DNA of 20,573 nt from Paracoccaceae bacterium (GTDB lineage: Bacteria > Pseudomonadota > Alphaproteobacteria > Rhodobacterales > Rhodobacteraceae), in NCBI GenBank assembly GCA_021767525.1, contig JAASTF010000020.1:1-20573 (forward strand), in the 5' to 3' direction. Positions 7,450 through 15,540 of the stretch are shown here, in pieces. Position numbers and translations under genes: made by a program. The notes below the pieces were generated by a model. It saw nothing but the letters and a program-made list of their open reading frames with translations, was not told where the DNA came from and ran no database searches. Position 1 is the first letter of the stretch. Every line of letters starts with the position of its first letter.

Positions 7450-7797
7450 ATGTATCGCCGTTTTCCCCTTTGGGCCTTGTCGCCTTGCCTTGTGTCGCTG
7501 TTTGGCACGCTGGCCCTTGTCGCGGCTTACCTGTCGCCTGCCGCGGGCGACGACGTGACGGCGCTTGTCTTGGCGCCAGGCGTCTCGGGGGCAGGGGCGA
7601 TGGACGATGTCGTGGCCCTGGGCCTGCCCATACGTGACATACGCTGGGGCGGCCAGCTGATTGAGCTGGACGTGACCAGCCTGCCTGAATCCGAGCGCAC
7701 ACGCCTGACAGATCGGATCGCAAGCGCCGCCATGCAGATTGCTGTCCGGCCAACGGCGCTTTGCGTCAACTCCACGCAACAAAGGGACGCAAGATGA
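7450..7797 (+). CDS. Small membrane-anchored protein coupled to MCP1
   Basis: This 115-aa protein is not one I recognise. After a short basic N-terminus (MYRRF) a single hydrophobic stretch at about residues 7-30 should act as an uncleaved membrane anchor or signal peptide. The remaining 85 residues, without Cys pairs apart from one Cys near the end, would then lie in the periplasm. The ATG at 7450 is chosen because it places the basic cluster directly before the hydrophobic segment; an in-frame GTG at 7414 would add 12 polar residues. Its stop overlaps the MCP1 start (ATGA), so the two are co-translated. It may be a sensory or stability partner of MCP1, but this is inference. The hydrophobic start argues against a chance frame. 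Confidence 0.65.
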   Translation: MYRRFPLWALSPCLVSLFGTLALVAAYLSPAAGDDVTALVLAPGVSGAGAMDDVVALGLPIRDIRWGGQLIELDVTSLPESERTRLTDRIASAAMQIAVRPTALCVNSTQQRDAR

Positions 7798-9434
7798 GTA
7801 ACAGCGAAATCCTCCTATCCGATTATGTCGAAAGAATTCGCAGTCGCGGGGCGTTCGGGATCATGCTGCTGTCTTGGGGCATGGTGCTGCAAGTGGCTGT
7901 CGTGGACTGGGCATTGTCGTTGCCCGGGGGTTTCGCACTGACGGTTGCGGCTGGGTTGGCGGCCATCGTTTCTTTCGAGTACTGGCGCAACCCCACCGGC
8001 ATTTCGATGCAGCTTACCTCGTCGGCGGCCCTGGCGGTGCTGATCGGGTTGGTGGTTTACCAGTTTTCGGGTCACAGCTGGCAGGTTGATATCCATATGC
8101 AGTTCTTTGCCGGGCTTGCGGTGCTGGGCATTTACTGCAACTGGCGCGCAATTGTACTTTATACCGGTCTGGTCGCAGTTCATCATTTGCTTCTTGCGAT
8201 CGTTCTGCCCGCTGCCGTTTTGCCGGGCGGCACGGATCTGGCCCGTGTCGCTCTGCATGCCGTTGTTCTCTTGGTCGAGGCAGGGGCCTTGATCGTCATG
8301 GCCCGTGTCGTCTGCACCGCGCTGCGGGACGCAGCCCAATCCGCCCACGAGTCGAGCATGGCACTGCAGGCCGCTGAAAAGGCCCAGCAGGATCAGATGC
8401 ACATGTCCGAGCGCGCCGAGAAAGAGCGGCAGGCCGAGGCCGCGATCAAGGAGCGTGTCGTGAAAGAGGTTGAGGCCGGGTTGATCCGGCTAAGTCAGGG
8501 CGACCTGAAAACGCCCATCGAAAGCCCCCCGCACGATCCGTTCCCCGCCGAATACGAAGGCATCCGCCATGCCTTTAACGAAACGCTCAAGATGCAGGAT
8601 GACCTGCTGGCGCGCGTCGATGTCGTGGCCGATGCCGTGCGGCTGGAAGCAACCGAAATCGAACGGGCCGCAAAGCAGCTTTTCGAACGCGCCGAGGCAC
8701 AGACAGTGGGCCTGCGCGATGGGCGCGCCGCGCTGCAAAGCGTGATCGATCTGGTCGAAAGCAGCCTGTCCTATTCCCGCAAGGCCGCCGAAGAAAGCCA
8801 TGAAAACGAACGTGAGGCCGAGGCTGGTGGCACGGTCACGCAGCAGGCTGTGGCAGCCATGCGCGAAATCGAGAAAAGCTCGGATGAAATCTCGCGGATC
8901 ATCGAGGTCATCGAAGACATCGCCTTTCAGACGAACCTGCTGGCCTTGAATGCCGGGGTCGAGGCCGCCCGCGCAGGCGAGGCGGGGCGCGGTTTCGCCG
9001 TCGTTGCGACGGAGGTGCGTGGCCTTGCCGAACGTGCCGCGGAATCCGCCCGCGAAATCCACGCCTTGATCGCCGAAGGTTCGAACCATGTCAGCGTCGG
9101 TTCGGAGCTCGTGCATCGTACGACCGATGCGCTGACGACGATTGTGCAGCGCGCGTCGGGCGTGCGCAGTTTCATGGACGGTGTCTCGACCGCGTCAAGC
9201 GAACAGGCGGCGCAATTGCATCAGGCAAAGGTCGTGATCGACCAGGCCGAAGCGATGAACCACCAGACCCTTGGCGCCGCGCAGGATGCGCAAAGCGTGG
9301 CGGTCAGCATCGGCAAGCAGGCCGAAAACCTGGTGACCACGCTGCACGCCTACCTTGCCACGCCCGAGCGCATCGATTGGTCGCAAATGGGGCCGGTCGG
9401 CCCTGCGGCGGAAGACATGCAGAAATCCGCCTGA
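7794..9434 (+). CDS. Chemoreceptor MCP1 with multi-helix membrane sensor domain
   Basis: This 546-aa methyl-accepting chemotaxis protein has no periplasmic ligand domain. Residues 20-185 instead form a string of about six hydrophobic helices with several histidines: H94, H101 (DIHMQFF), H130-H131 (VHHLLL) and H155. I recognise this block as an integral membrane sensory domain shared by alphaproteobacterial MCPs and signalling enzymes; its ligand is unknown to me. A charged coiled coil (190-230), a HAMP-like module around GDLKTPIES...DPFPAEY and the signalling hairpin (tip about residues 375-420, EDIAFQTNLLALNAGVEAAR) follow. There is no C-terminal CheR/CheB docking pentapeptide. AAAGGGA lies 6 nt before the ATG. 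It is translationally coupled to the small upstream gene. Confidence 0.93.
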   Translation: MSNSEILLSDYVERIRSRGAFGIMLLSWGMVLQVAVVDWALSLPGGFALTVAAGLAAIVSFEYWRNPTGISMQLTSSAALAVLIGLVVYQFSGHSWQVDIHMQFFAGLAVLGIYCNWRAIVLYTGLVAVHHLLLAIVLPAAVLPGGTDLARVALHAVVLLVEAGALIVMARVVCTALRDAAQSAHESSMALQAAEKAQQDQMHMSERAEKERQAEAAIKERVVKEVEAGLIRLSQGDLKTPIESPPHDPFPAEYEGIRHAFNETLKMQDDLLARVDVVADAVRLEATEIERAAKQLFERAEAQTVGLRDGRAALQSVIDLVESSLSYSRKAAEESHENEREAEAGGTVTQQAVAAMREIEKSSDEISRIIEVIEDIAFQTNLLALNAGVEAARAGEAGRGFAVVATEVRGLAERAAESAREIHALIAEGSNHVSVGSELVHRTTDALTTIVQRASGVRSFMDGVSTASSEQAAQLHQAKVVIDQAEAMNHQTLGAAQDAQSVAVSIGKQAENLVTTLHAYLATPERIDWSQMGPVGPAAEDMQKSA

Positions 9435-9524
9435 CGACGTTCTTTGACGGCGGGCAAGAACCGAAACATCCGCTGGGCCTGATCCCCCGGCGAAACAATC
9501 ACTCCTACCTGTTCGAGGTTAGAA

Positions 9525-11735
9525 ATGCTCAAGAATACAAAACTGGCCACCCAGGTCATCGCCGCCTTTTCGTTGATCATCGTGCTGATCGTCGCATTGG
9601 GCGTGTTCAATTGGGTGCAGGTTCAAAAGATGGACCGTGCATTGCTGAATATCGCGGATTCGATGCAGGTTTCGATCGACGCAACCGAGCTTGATTTCAA
9701 GGTCAACGATGCGTCGCTTGCGTTGAAGACCTTTGAAACCAGCAGCGACCCGGCGGATGGCGTCTATGCGGTGCAGCGCATGCTGCTGGTGCGCGACACG
9801 GCCGAGGAACTGTCGCAGGCCGGGCTGGAAACCGCGGCCGCGATGGTTACGCTGAAAGAGCGCCATATCGAGGAGTTGTCGGGCTTTGTCGAAACCTATT
9901 CGCGCCGCCGCGAACTGAAAGACATCATTCGCAGCAAGGGGATCGAGTACCGGCGTGCCATCGGGCGACTGACGACCTTGCTGGAAGAGCGCAACGCCGA
10001 GGCCGCGGCCTATCGCGCGCTGCGCGCTTCGGAAAAGTTCCTTGTGACACGCGTCAGGGTTGATCGGTTTGTCGATGGGGCGCCCGTCTCTGATCTGGAC
10101 TCGGCCGAGGCGCCTTACAAAGACACGCTCAGAAACCTGTCGATCCTGTCGAGCGCCATCCTGACCGAAGAAGAGCGGACGATCCTGAACTCGGTCCAAA
10201 GCGGTTTGCCGGAGTTCTGGGAAAGCGTTGCCGAAATCCGCGAGGTCGAATTGCGCAGCCGTGCAGAATTGGAAACCGTTCATGCCACGACCGACCAGGT
10301 CTTGCGCACCCTGGCCACCGTACGCGCCGAGGCGCAGGTGGCGCGGAATACGTTGAACGAGCAAGCACACACGATTCTCAACCAAACGGTTCATGCGCTT
10401 GAAGGTGGCCTGGCGCTCGTGGTGCTATTGAGCGCCGGCATCGCTGCCTTCCTGTCGATCACCATGTCGCGCGGGCTCAAGCGGATCGTGATGCAAACCA
10501 CCCGTCTTGCCGAGGGCGATCTTGAAACCGAGATCTCGCATGCTGACGGCCGCGGCGACCTTGCGCGGATGGCGCATGCGCTGACGGTGTTCAAGGACAA
10601 CGCGTTGACGCGGAAACGGATCGAGGCCGAACAAGCCGAAAAAGACGCCAAGGAAAAAGAGCGGCTTGAGAAGGATATGCAGCGTCAGCGGCGTGTCGTC
10701 GGTGAAATCGAAACCGCATTGAAGAAACTGGCGGACGGCGAACTGACCCACAAGATCGACAGCCCGGCACATGATCCGTTCCCGTCGGAATACGATACTC
10801 TGCGTCTTGCCTTCAACGAGGTCGTGGACACCCTGTCGCAAACCTTGTCGCGGATCGTCGGCGTGGCCGAGCAGGTGCGCGGCGGTTCGGACGAGATCAC
10901 CTCGGCCGCCCAGGATCTGGCCGGGCGCGCAGAAACCCAGGCTGCGACGCTGGAGCAATCGGCGGCTGCCCTGAACGAGCTGAGCGAAAGCGTGCGCTCG
11001 ACCGCCGAATTGGCGCGGGACGCCGAGAAGGCCACGCAGGAAAACCGCGAAACCGCGGAAAGCGGGTCCGAGATCGTTGGCAATGCGATCGATGCGATGC
11101 AAAGGATCGAGCAGTCGTCGGAACAAATCACCCGTATCATCGGTGTGATCGACGACATCGCGTTCCAGACCAACCTTCTGGCCCTGAATGCCGGCGTCGA
11201 AGCTGCGCGCGCAGGCGAAGCGGGCCGTGGTTTTGCCGTCGTCGCCTCGGAAGTGCGCGGCCTCGCGCAACGGGCCTCGGAATCCGCGCGCGAGATCAAG
11301 GCGTTGATTTCGGAAAGCACTCAGCAGGTCGAGGAAGGGTCCAGCCTGGTGACACGCACGGGGCAAAGCCTGGAGCAGATATTGCAAAAGGCCAAGCAAG
11401 TGTCCGAGCAGGCGTCGGCCATCGCGGTCGCCGCAAGCGACCAGGCCAGCGCGCTGGGTGAGATCAACACCGGCATCAACCAACTCGACCAGGTGACCCA
11501 GCAAAACGCCGCCGTGGCCGAAGAAACCAACGCTGCAACCGGATCCTTGATGCAGCAATCCAGCATCCTGATCAGCGAGCTTGCCAGCTTCAAGTTCGAC
11601 CGGGTTGGTGTCAAGACGGCCAATATCTCGTCGGCGCCTCTTGCCGACTATGACAGCCGCGACAGCGATCTTATCGAGCCTGCGCAGCCCAGCGCAAAGG
11701 GGGGGCAGAATGCCGCGCGGATGATCGAATTCTGA
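9525..11735 (+). CDS. Chemoreceptor MCP2 with long helical periplasmic domain
   Basis: This 736-aa methyl-accepting chemotaxis protein has TM1 at about residues 9-29 and TM2 at about 291-313. Between them lie about 260 periplasmic residues predicted almost entirely helical, the size of a helical bimodular (HBM) sensor; the family is inferred from length and helicity. A HAMP (314-365) precedes a charged coiled coil, a second HAMP-like module with DPFPSEYDTLRLAFNE, and the kinase-control hairpin (tip about 540-590). The start is backed by GAGG 6 nt upstream of the ATG. The C-terminus ends RMIEF, loosely recalling the docking pentapeptide but lacking its first aromatic. It follows MCP1 by 90 bp and ends before a strong terminator, so it may be part of the MCP1 transcript. 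Confidence 0.95.
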   Translation: MLKNTKLATQVIAAFSLIIVLIVALGVFNWVQVQKMDRALLNIADSMQVSIDATELDFKVNDASLALKTFETSSDPADGVYAVQRMLLVRDTAEELSQAGLETAAAMVTLKERHIEELSGFVETYSRRRELKDIIRSKGIEYRRAIGRLTTLLEERNAEAAAYRALRASEKFLVTRVRVDRFVDGAPVSDLDSAEAPYKDTLRNLSILSSAILTEEERTILNSVQSGLPEFWESVAEIREVELRSRAELETVHATTDQVLRTLATVRAEAQVARNTLNEQAHTILNQTVHALEGGLALVVLLSAGIAAFLSITMSRGLKRIVMQTTRLAEGDLETEISHADGRGDLARMAHALTVFKDNALTRKRIEAEQAEKDAKEKERLEKDMQRQRRVVGEIETALKKLADGELTHKIDSPAHDPFPSEYDTLRLAFNEVVDTLSQTLSRIVGVAEQVRGGSDEITSAAQDLAGRAETQAATLEQSAAALNELSESVRSTAELARDAEKATQENRETAESGSEIVGNAIDAMQRIEQSSEQITRIIGVIDDIAFQTNLLALNAGVEAARAGEAGRGFAVVASEVRGLAQRASESAREIKALISESTQQVEEGSSLVTRTGQSLEQILQKAKQVSEQASAIAVAASDQASALGEINTGINQLDQVTQQNAAVAEETNAATGSLMQQSSILISELASFKFDRVGVKTANISSAPLADYDSRDSDLIEPAQPSAKGGQNAARMIEF

Positions 11736-11757
11736 TGCGCGTGGGCAAGTGAAAACA

Positions 11758-11792
11758 GGGGAACGCAGGTTAGAACCTGCGTTCCCTTTTTT
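11758..11792 (+). terminator. Rho-independent terminator after MCP2
   Basis: A perfect 12-bp stem GGGAACGCAGGT/ACCTGCGTTCCC with a 4-nt loop is followed immediately by TTTTTT. It lies 23 bp after the MCP2 stop and ends the MCP1-MCP2 transcript, separating it from MCP3. Confidence 0.92.
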
Positions 11793-11937
11793 GTTTGAGC
11801 AGCGGCACGGCCGATGCTTTGCCAACGAAATCTGCGTTGGATTTTACCGGTACCTGCCCGCGTAAAAGGTTTGTTCAAGATGTGCTAATACGCTTGTTAA
11901 CAGGTGAAATAGTCAGTGCACTTGCGAGGTGATTAAG
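11793..11937 (+). promoter_or_regulatory. MCP3 upstream region and ribosome binding site
   Basis: MCP3 must have its own promoter here because a terminator precedes it. A TGCTAATAC element at 11883-11891 could be an extended -10 box; a TAAA at 11863-11866 upstream is compatible with a flagellar-type sigma-28 element, but neither is a good match. TTGTTAAC (11894-11901) repeats the 8-mer found before the MCP1 unit. GAGGTGAT at 11926-11933 is a good Shine-Dalgarno for the GTG at 11938. Confidence 0.4.
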
Positions 11938-13779
11938 GTGATCGCTTTCAAAACCATACGGGCCAAAATGCTTGCGGCGATGATGGCCATTCTTTTCTTT
12001 GGCATGGTGGTCCTCAGTGCGATCCTGACCTCGGAAGACCGCCGGGCGTACGATGAATATGTCCGGGCGCGGCACGAAGTCATGTTGAACGTTCTCGGCT
12101 TCGATTTGCGCACCACGTTTGCGGATTGGGGGCTGTCCCGCGAATTCGACCAGGCCGGCCGCCTGTCGCGCATCTATGTCAAAACGCTTCCGTCTTTCGA
12201 CGCGCACACGATCGTTGACGGATCTGCAAAGCAGACATTCGGCACGCTGTCCGTACTGAAATGGAATGGTGTCAGCAGCACCTTCGAACGGATTTCGACA
12301 TCGATGCTCCAGGCCGACGGCGAACGCGCCGTGGGCAGCGTTCTGGACGCGCCAGCGCAGGTCGCGCCGTTGCGTGACGGCCATGTTGCAAAAGGCACCG
12401 CGCGGATCGGAGAGGTGGCTTATCGAACGATGTTGGTGCCCGTGGTAAATGAATCCGGCGTAACCGTCGGCGCGCTAGAGGCTGCGGTGCCGAACTCGGA
12501 TGTCAGCGTAATGATGTGGCGCGGGATCGTGCTCAAGGCGTCGATCACGGGGGTTGCCATTGCCCTGGCCGCCATCGCGATCGCGTTCTTCGTGCCGCGC
12601 ACCTTGCGACCGATTTCCCGCGTCAACGAGGCGATGGTGCAGATTTCCGGCGGGCGCTTTGATGTTGAGGTGCCCCATACCGACATGACTGACGCGGTGT
12701 GCGAGATTGCGCGCAATCTCAGGCAATTCGCCCATGAGATGAGTGTTGCCGAAGACGACCGTGCCGCAAAACTGGCGGCCAAGGAGCAGGAGGTCGCCCG
12801 GGCCGAACAAGAGGCCGCCGTTCAGCGGCGGGTCGTCCGCGATATCTCGCAGGAGCTTGATCGACTGGCCGAGGGTGACCTGACATCGCCTATCGACAAC
12901 CCGGCAGACGACCCGTTCCCGGAAGAGTATGACGCGCTGCGTGACAGTTATAATCGCGCGTTGGCGCAATTGGGCCAGGCGATGCGCGACGTGCTGGCGG
13001 CATCGCAGAACGTGCGTGTGCAGGCCGGCGAGATTGACCAGGCCGCCAGCGATTTGTCGCAACGCGCTGAATCGCAGGCCGCGACGCTGGAACAATCCGC
13101 TGCTGCGTTGAATGAACTGTCGGGCAGCGTGCGCGAGGCCAGCGAGCGCGCCGCCCAGGCCGAAGAAGTTGGGCGCAAGACCCATGTGCAGGCCACCCAG
13201 GGTTCGGAGGTGATGCGCCAAGCGATTGCGGCGATGGGCAATATCGAGAAAAGCAGCGAAAGCGTGACGCGCATCACAGGAGTCATCGACGACATCGCGT
13301 TTCAGACCAATCTGCTGGCTTTGAATGCCGGGGTCGAGGCGGCCCGCGCGGGCGAGGCAGGGCGTGGCTTTGCCGTTGTCGCCTCGGAGGTGCGGGGCCT
13401 TGCGCAGCGGGCGTCGGAATCGGCGCGTGAGATCAAGGCCCCGATCAACCAAAGCACGGCCCAGGTCAAAGAGGGGACCAGCCTTGTGAATATCACCGGG
13501 CAGCGCTTGGATGATATTCTGGAACAGTCCAGCGAAGTGCAGGGGTTGATGAGCGAAACCGCCGCGCAGGCGCAGCAACAGGCGCTGGGGCTGGATCAGA
13601 TCACGACTGGGATCAACCATTTGGACACCGCGACCCAGCAGAACGTCGCAATGGCCGAGGAAACGAACGCCGCCGCCACAAGCCTTGCGGATGCGTCGCG
13701 CAGCCTTGTGGAGTCACTGGCGCGTTTCAGACTTGCCCAACCCGATGACTTGCCTGCCGCATTGGGGAACGTCGCCTGA
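11938..13779 (+). CDS. Chemoreceptor MCP3 with Cache-like periplasmic domain
   Basis: This 613-aa methyl-accepting chemotaxis protein starts at GTG 11938, placed by GAGGT seven bases upstream; an in-frame GTG at 11929 is possible. TM1 (about 9-30) and TM2 (about 197-220) flank a mixed alpha/beta domain of about 165 residues, whose long N-terminal helix and antiparallel strands (TFGTLSVLKWNG; AYRTMLVPVVNESG) suggest a single Cache sensor; family assigned by pattern only. HAMP (221-268), a coiled coil, the DPFPEEYDALRDSYNR module and the signalling hairpin (tip about 450-500) follow. Oddly, residue 502 is Pro in KAPINQSTAQV, where MCP1 and MCP2 have Leu, inside a helix of the hairpin. No docking pentapeptide is seen at the C-terminus. 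Confidence 0.93.
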   Translation: MIAFKTIRAKMLAAMMAILFFGMVVLSAILTSEDRRAYDEYVRARHEVMLNVLGFDLRTTFADWGLSREFDQAGRLSRIYVKTLPSFDAHTIVDGSAKQTFGTLSVLKWNGVSSTFERISTSMLQADGERAVGSVLDAPAQVAPLRDGHVAKGTARIGEVAYRTMLVPVVNESGVTVGALEAAVPNSDVSVMMWRGIVLKASITGVAIALAAIAIAFFVPRTLRPISRVNEAMVQISGGRFDVEVPHTDMTDAVCEIARNLRQFAHEMSVAEDDRAAKLAAKEQEVARAEQEAAVQRRVVRDISQELDRLAEGDLTSPIDNPADDPFPEEYDALRDSYNRALAQLGQAMRDVLAASQNVRVQAGEIDQAASDLSQRAESQAATLEQSAAALNELSGSVREASERAAQAEEVGRKTHVQATQGSEVMRQAIAAMGNIEKSSESVTRITGVIDDIAFQTNLLALNAGVEAARAGEAGRGFAVVASEVRGLAQRASESAREIKAPINQSTAQVKEGTSLVNITGQRLDDILEQSSEVQGLMSETAAQAQQQALGLDQITTGINHLDTATQQNVAMAEETNAAATSLADASRSLVESLARFRLAQPDDLPAALGNVA

Positions 13780-13806
13780 CGCAGACACGCTGTGACCGCA
13801 ACGAAC

Positions 13807-13838
13807 AAAAAAGACGCCCGCTGCAAACGGGCGTCTTT
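13807..13838 (-). terminator. Terminator between MCP3 and the aldehyde dehydrogenase gene
   Basis: An 11-bp stem AAAGACGCCCG/CGGGCGTCTTT with a 7-nt loop is flanked on its left by AAAAAA. On the minus strand this gives a stem plus TTTTTT 20 bp after the dehydrogenase stop, a strong terminator. On the plus strand the stem is followed only by TTTGAT, so it may also weakly terminate MCP3, which converges here. Confidence 0.9.
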
Positions 13839-13858
13839 GATAAGCGCGATGATCGTTT

Positions 13859-15232
13859 TCAAGCCATGTAGATCGACTTGATATTCACGAATTCCTTCAT
13901 GCCAAAGCCGCCATGCTCGCGGCCATAGCCGGAATCCTTCACGCCGCCGAAGGGCATGTTGGGAATCGCGATGTTGAAGCCGTTGATCGACACCATGCCA
14001 GTGTCGAAATGCTGCGCCGCCAACTCGCGCGCGCGTTTTTCGTCGGCTGAAAAGATGCCGCCGCCCAAACCATAGCGGCTGTCATTGGCGATGCGCATTG
14101 CGTCGTCGTCATCCTTGGCCTTGATGATCGACGCGACCGGTCCGAAAAGCTCGTCATCATAGGCGGGCTGCCCGGGCGCCACGTCGACCAGAACCGTCGC
14201 AGGATAGTAGGCGCCGGTGCGGTCTGGGGTTTCGCCACCGACAAGTGCGCGGGCGCCCTTGCGCACGCTTTCCTGCACCTGCTCGGCCAGGGTGTCGCGC
14301 AGGTCGCTACGGGCCATCGGCCCCAGTTTCGTGTCTTCCTCGCTGGGGTCGCCCAATTCGACGGCCCGCATCTTTTCCGCGTATCGTTCGACAAAGCGAT
14401 CATAGTTTTTTTCCGTCACGACAAAGCGCTTGGCGTTCACACAGGTTTGCCCGTTATTATACAGGCGCCCTTGCACGCAGGCCTCTACCGCGGTGTCCAG
14501 ATCGGCATCGTCCAGCACGATATAGGCGTCGTTCGAGCCCAGTTCTAGTACGGTTTTCTTGAGGTTTTCGGCCGCTTTGGCCGCCACGACGCGCCCGGCC
14601 TTGTCGCTGCCAGTCAGGGTGACGCCACGCACCAGCGGGTTTTCGATCACCCTGTCGGACTGATCGTGATCGATCACCAGAACGGTAAACAAATCCTTTG
14701 GCAGCCCTGCCTCTTCCAGCACCTTTTTCAGGAAAAGACCCGAGCCGGTGCAATTCTCGGCATGTTTCAGTAAAACACCGTTGCCAGCCATCAGGTTCGC
14801 TATTGCATAGCGAACTGCCTGGTAGCAGGGGAAGTTCCAGGGCTGGATGCCGTAGATCACCCCAACCGGCGCGTAGGACACGACGCCGGTGCCACCAGGG
14901 ATGTCACGTTCTTCATCGGCCAGCTCTTTGGGGCCATGCTCGGCGGTGAAATCGCAAATGGCAGCGCACAGATCGATCTCTTGCTGGCTGTCACCGATCA
15001 GCTTGCCGACCTCACGGGTCATCAGGCGGGCAAATTCGTCTTTGTTTTTGCGCAAGCCCTCGCCCAGCGCGCGGATCACCTTGGCCCGCTCTTCGGTGCT
15101 GCGCATTTTCCACTCTAGGAACGCCTTGTGACAGGCATCGATGGCTTGGGATGCCTGATCGTCCGTCATCAGGTCATAGGTTTCGATCACCTCTTCGGTG
15201 GCGGGGTTTATGGTTTTCAACTGACTGGTCAT
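13859..15232 (-). CDS. sad: Succinate-semialdehyde dehydrogenase-type aldehyde dehydrogenase (Sad/YneI-like)
   Basis: This 457-aa enzyme oxidises an aldehyde, probably succinate semialdehyde, to the acid using NAD(P)+. It matches the short YneI/Sad branch of the ALDH superfamily along its length: NPATEEVIETY at the start, PWNFPCYQAVRYA, LLKHAENCTGSG, TLTGSDKAG (cofactor binding), the general base E230 in LELGSN and catalytic C264 in NNGQTCVNAKRF, then DELFGPVASI and PFGGVKDSGYGRE. Family members usually have LELGGSDPF where this one has LELGSNDAY. The start at 15232 (MTSQLK) follows GAGAGAGG; about 100 upstream in-frame residues to 15529 are not ALDH-like. It is a single gene with its own terminator. 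The substrate is inferred; GABA or polyamine breakdown is a plausible source. Confidence 0.88.
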   Translation of the reverse strand: MTSQLKTINPATEEVIETYDLMTDDQASQAIDACHKAFLEWKMRSTEERAKVIRALGEGLRKNKDEFARLMTREVGKLIGDSQQEIDLCAAICDFTAEHGPKELADEERDIPGGTGVVSYAPVGVIYGIQPWNFPCYQAVRYAIANLMAGNGVLLKHAENCTGSGLFLKKVLEEAGLPKDLFTVLVIDHDQSDRVIENPLVRGVTLTGSDKAGRVVAAKAAENLKKTVLELGSNDAYIVLDDADLDTAVEACVQGRLYNNGQTCVNAKRFVVTEKNYDRFVERYAEKMRAVELGDPSEEDTKLGPMARSDLRDTLAEQVQESVRKGARALVGGETPDRTGAYYPATVLVDVAPGQPAYDDELFGPVASIIKAKDDDDAMRIANDSRYGLGGGIFSADEKRARELAAQHFDTGMVSINGFNIAIPNMPFGGVKDSGYGREHGGFGMKEFVNIKSIYMA

Positions 15233-15540
15233 CGGCCTCTCTCGGTGTTGGGGATCCGGTTTCGATGCGGCAACGCGCGATAGACGGGAAAGTTTCGTGC
15301 CGTTTTGTCGCGCCCCGCGATTCGAAAAGGCAGCAGCGCCGTGCCGAGGCGATGCCGCAGCCAACGCCGGCCGCCTGCGATGTTCCACCGGCTTGCGCCA
15401 ATGCAGAAGCCTGTCTGTCTTGCAAAGTAATTTCGGAACATCGGTCTTAATTGGCGGTGGAATTATTGCCAATTTCAGAACACTGTTCCAATTCTCTTGA
15501 AATGCGCGCCAATCCACTGCGCCAACCAAACGAGGTTCTG
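15233..15540. promoter_or_regulatory. Divergent spacer between sad and the sulfur operon
   Basis: This 308-bp spacer holds no gene I can support. The half nearer sad is GC-rich. The half nearer cysG is AT-rich and carries two dyads, described separately. Promoters for both divergent units should lie here, but no convincing -35/-10 pair could be assigned by eye. GAGG at 15529-15537 serves as the ribosome binding site for cysG. Confidence 0.4.
15449..15474. promoter_or_regulatory. Palindromic candidate operator upstream of cysG
   Basis: A perfect inverted repeat AATTGGC-N12-GCCAATT is centred about 80 bp before the cysG start. Its size fits a dimeric repressor or LysR-type activator site. A second short dyad, GAACA-C-TGTTC, lies just downstream at 15478-15488. 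Regulation of the sulfur genes through these sites is inferred; the regulator is not encoded in the window. Confidence 0.45.

Noticed and set aside
10425..11825. Long minus-strand open frame across MCP2, with a similar one at 12475-13620 across MCP3
   Set aside because: Both are antisense to conserved receptor domains. Their similarity to each other only mirrors the paralogous MCP hairpins.
8913..13445. Near-identical DNA segments in the three receptor genes (around 8913-9060, 11145-11310, 13285-13445)
   Set aside because: These are the conserved signalling hairpins of paralogous receptors, not a mobile or regulatory repeat.
15233..15529. N-terminal extension of the aldehyde dehydrogenase frame by about 100 residues
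   Set aside because: The extension is not ALDH-like and covers the divergent spacer with the cysG dyads. MTSQLK at 15232 has a purine-rich ribosome binding site and the usual family N-terminus.
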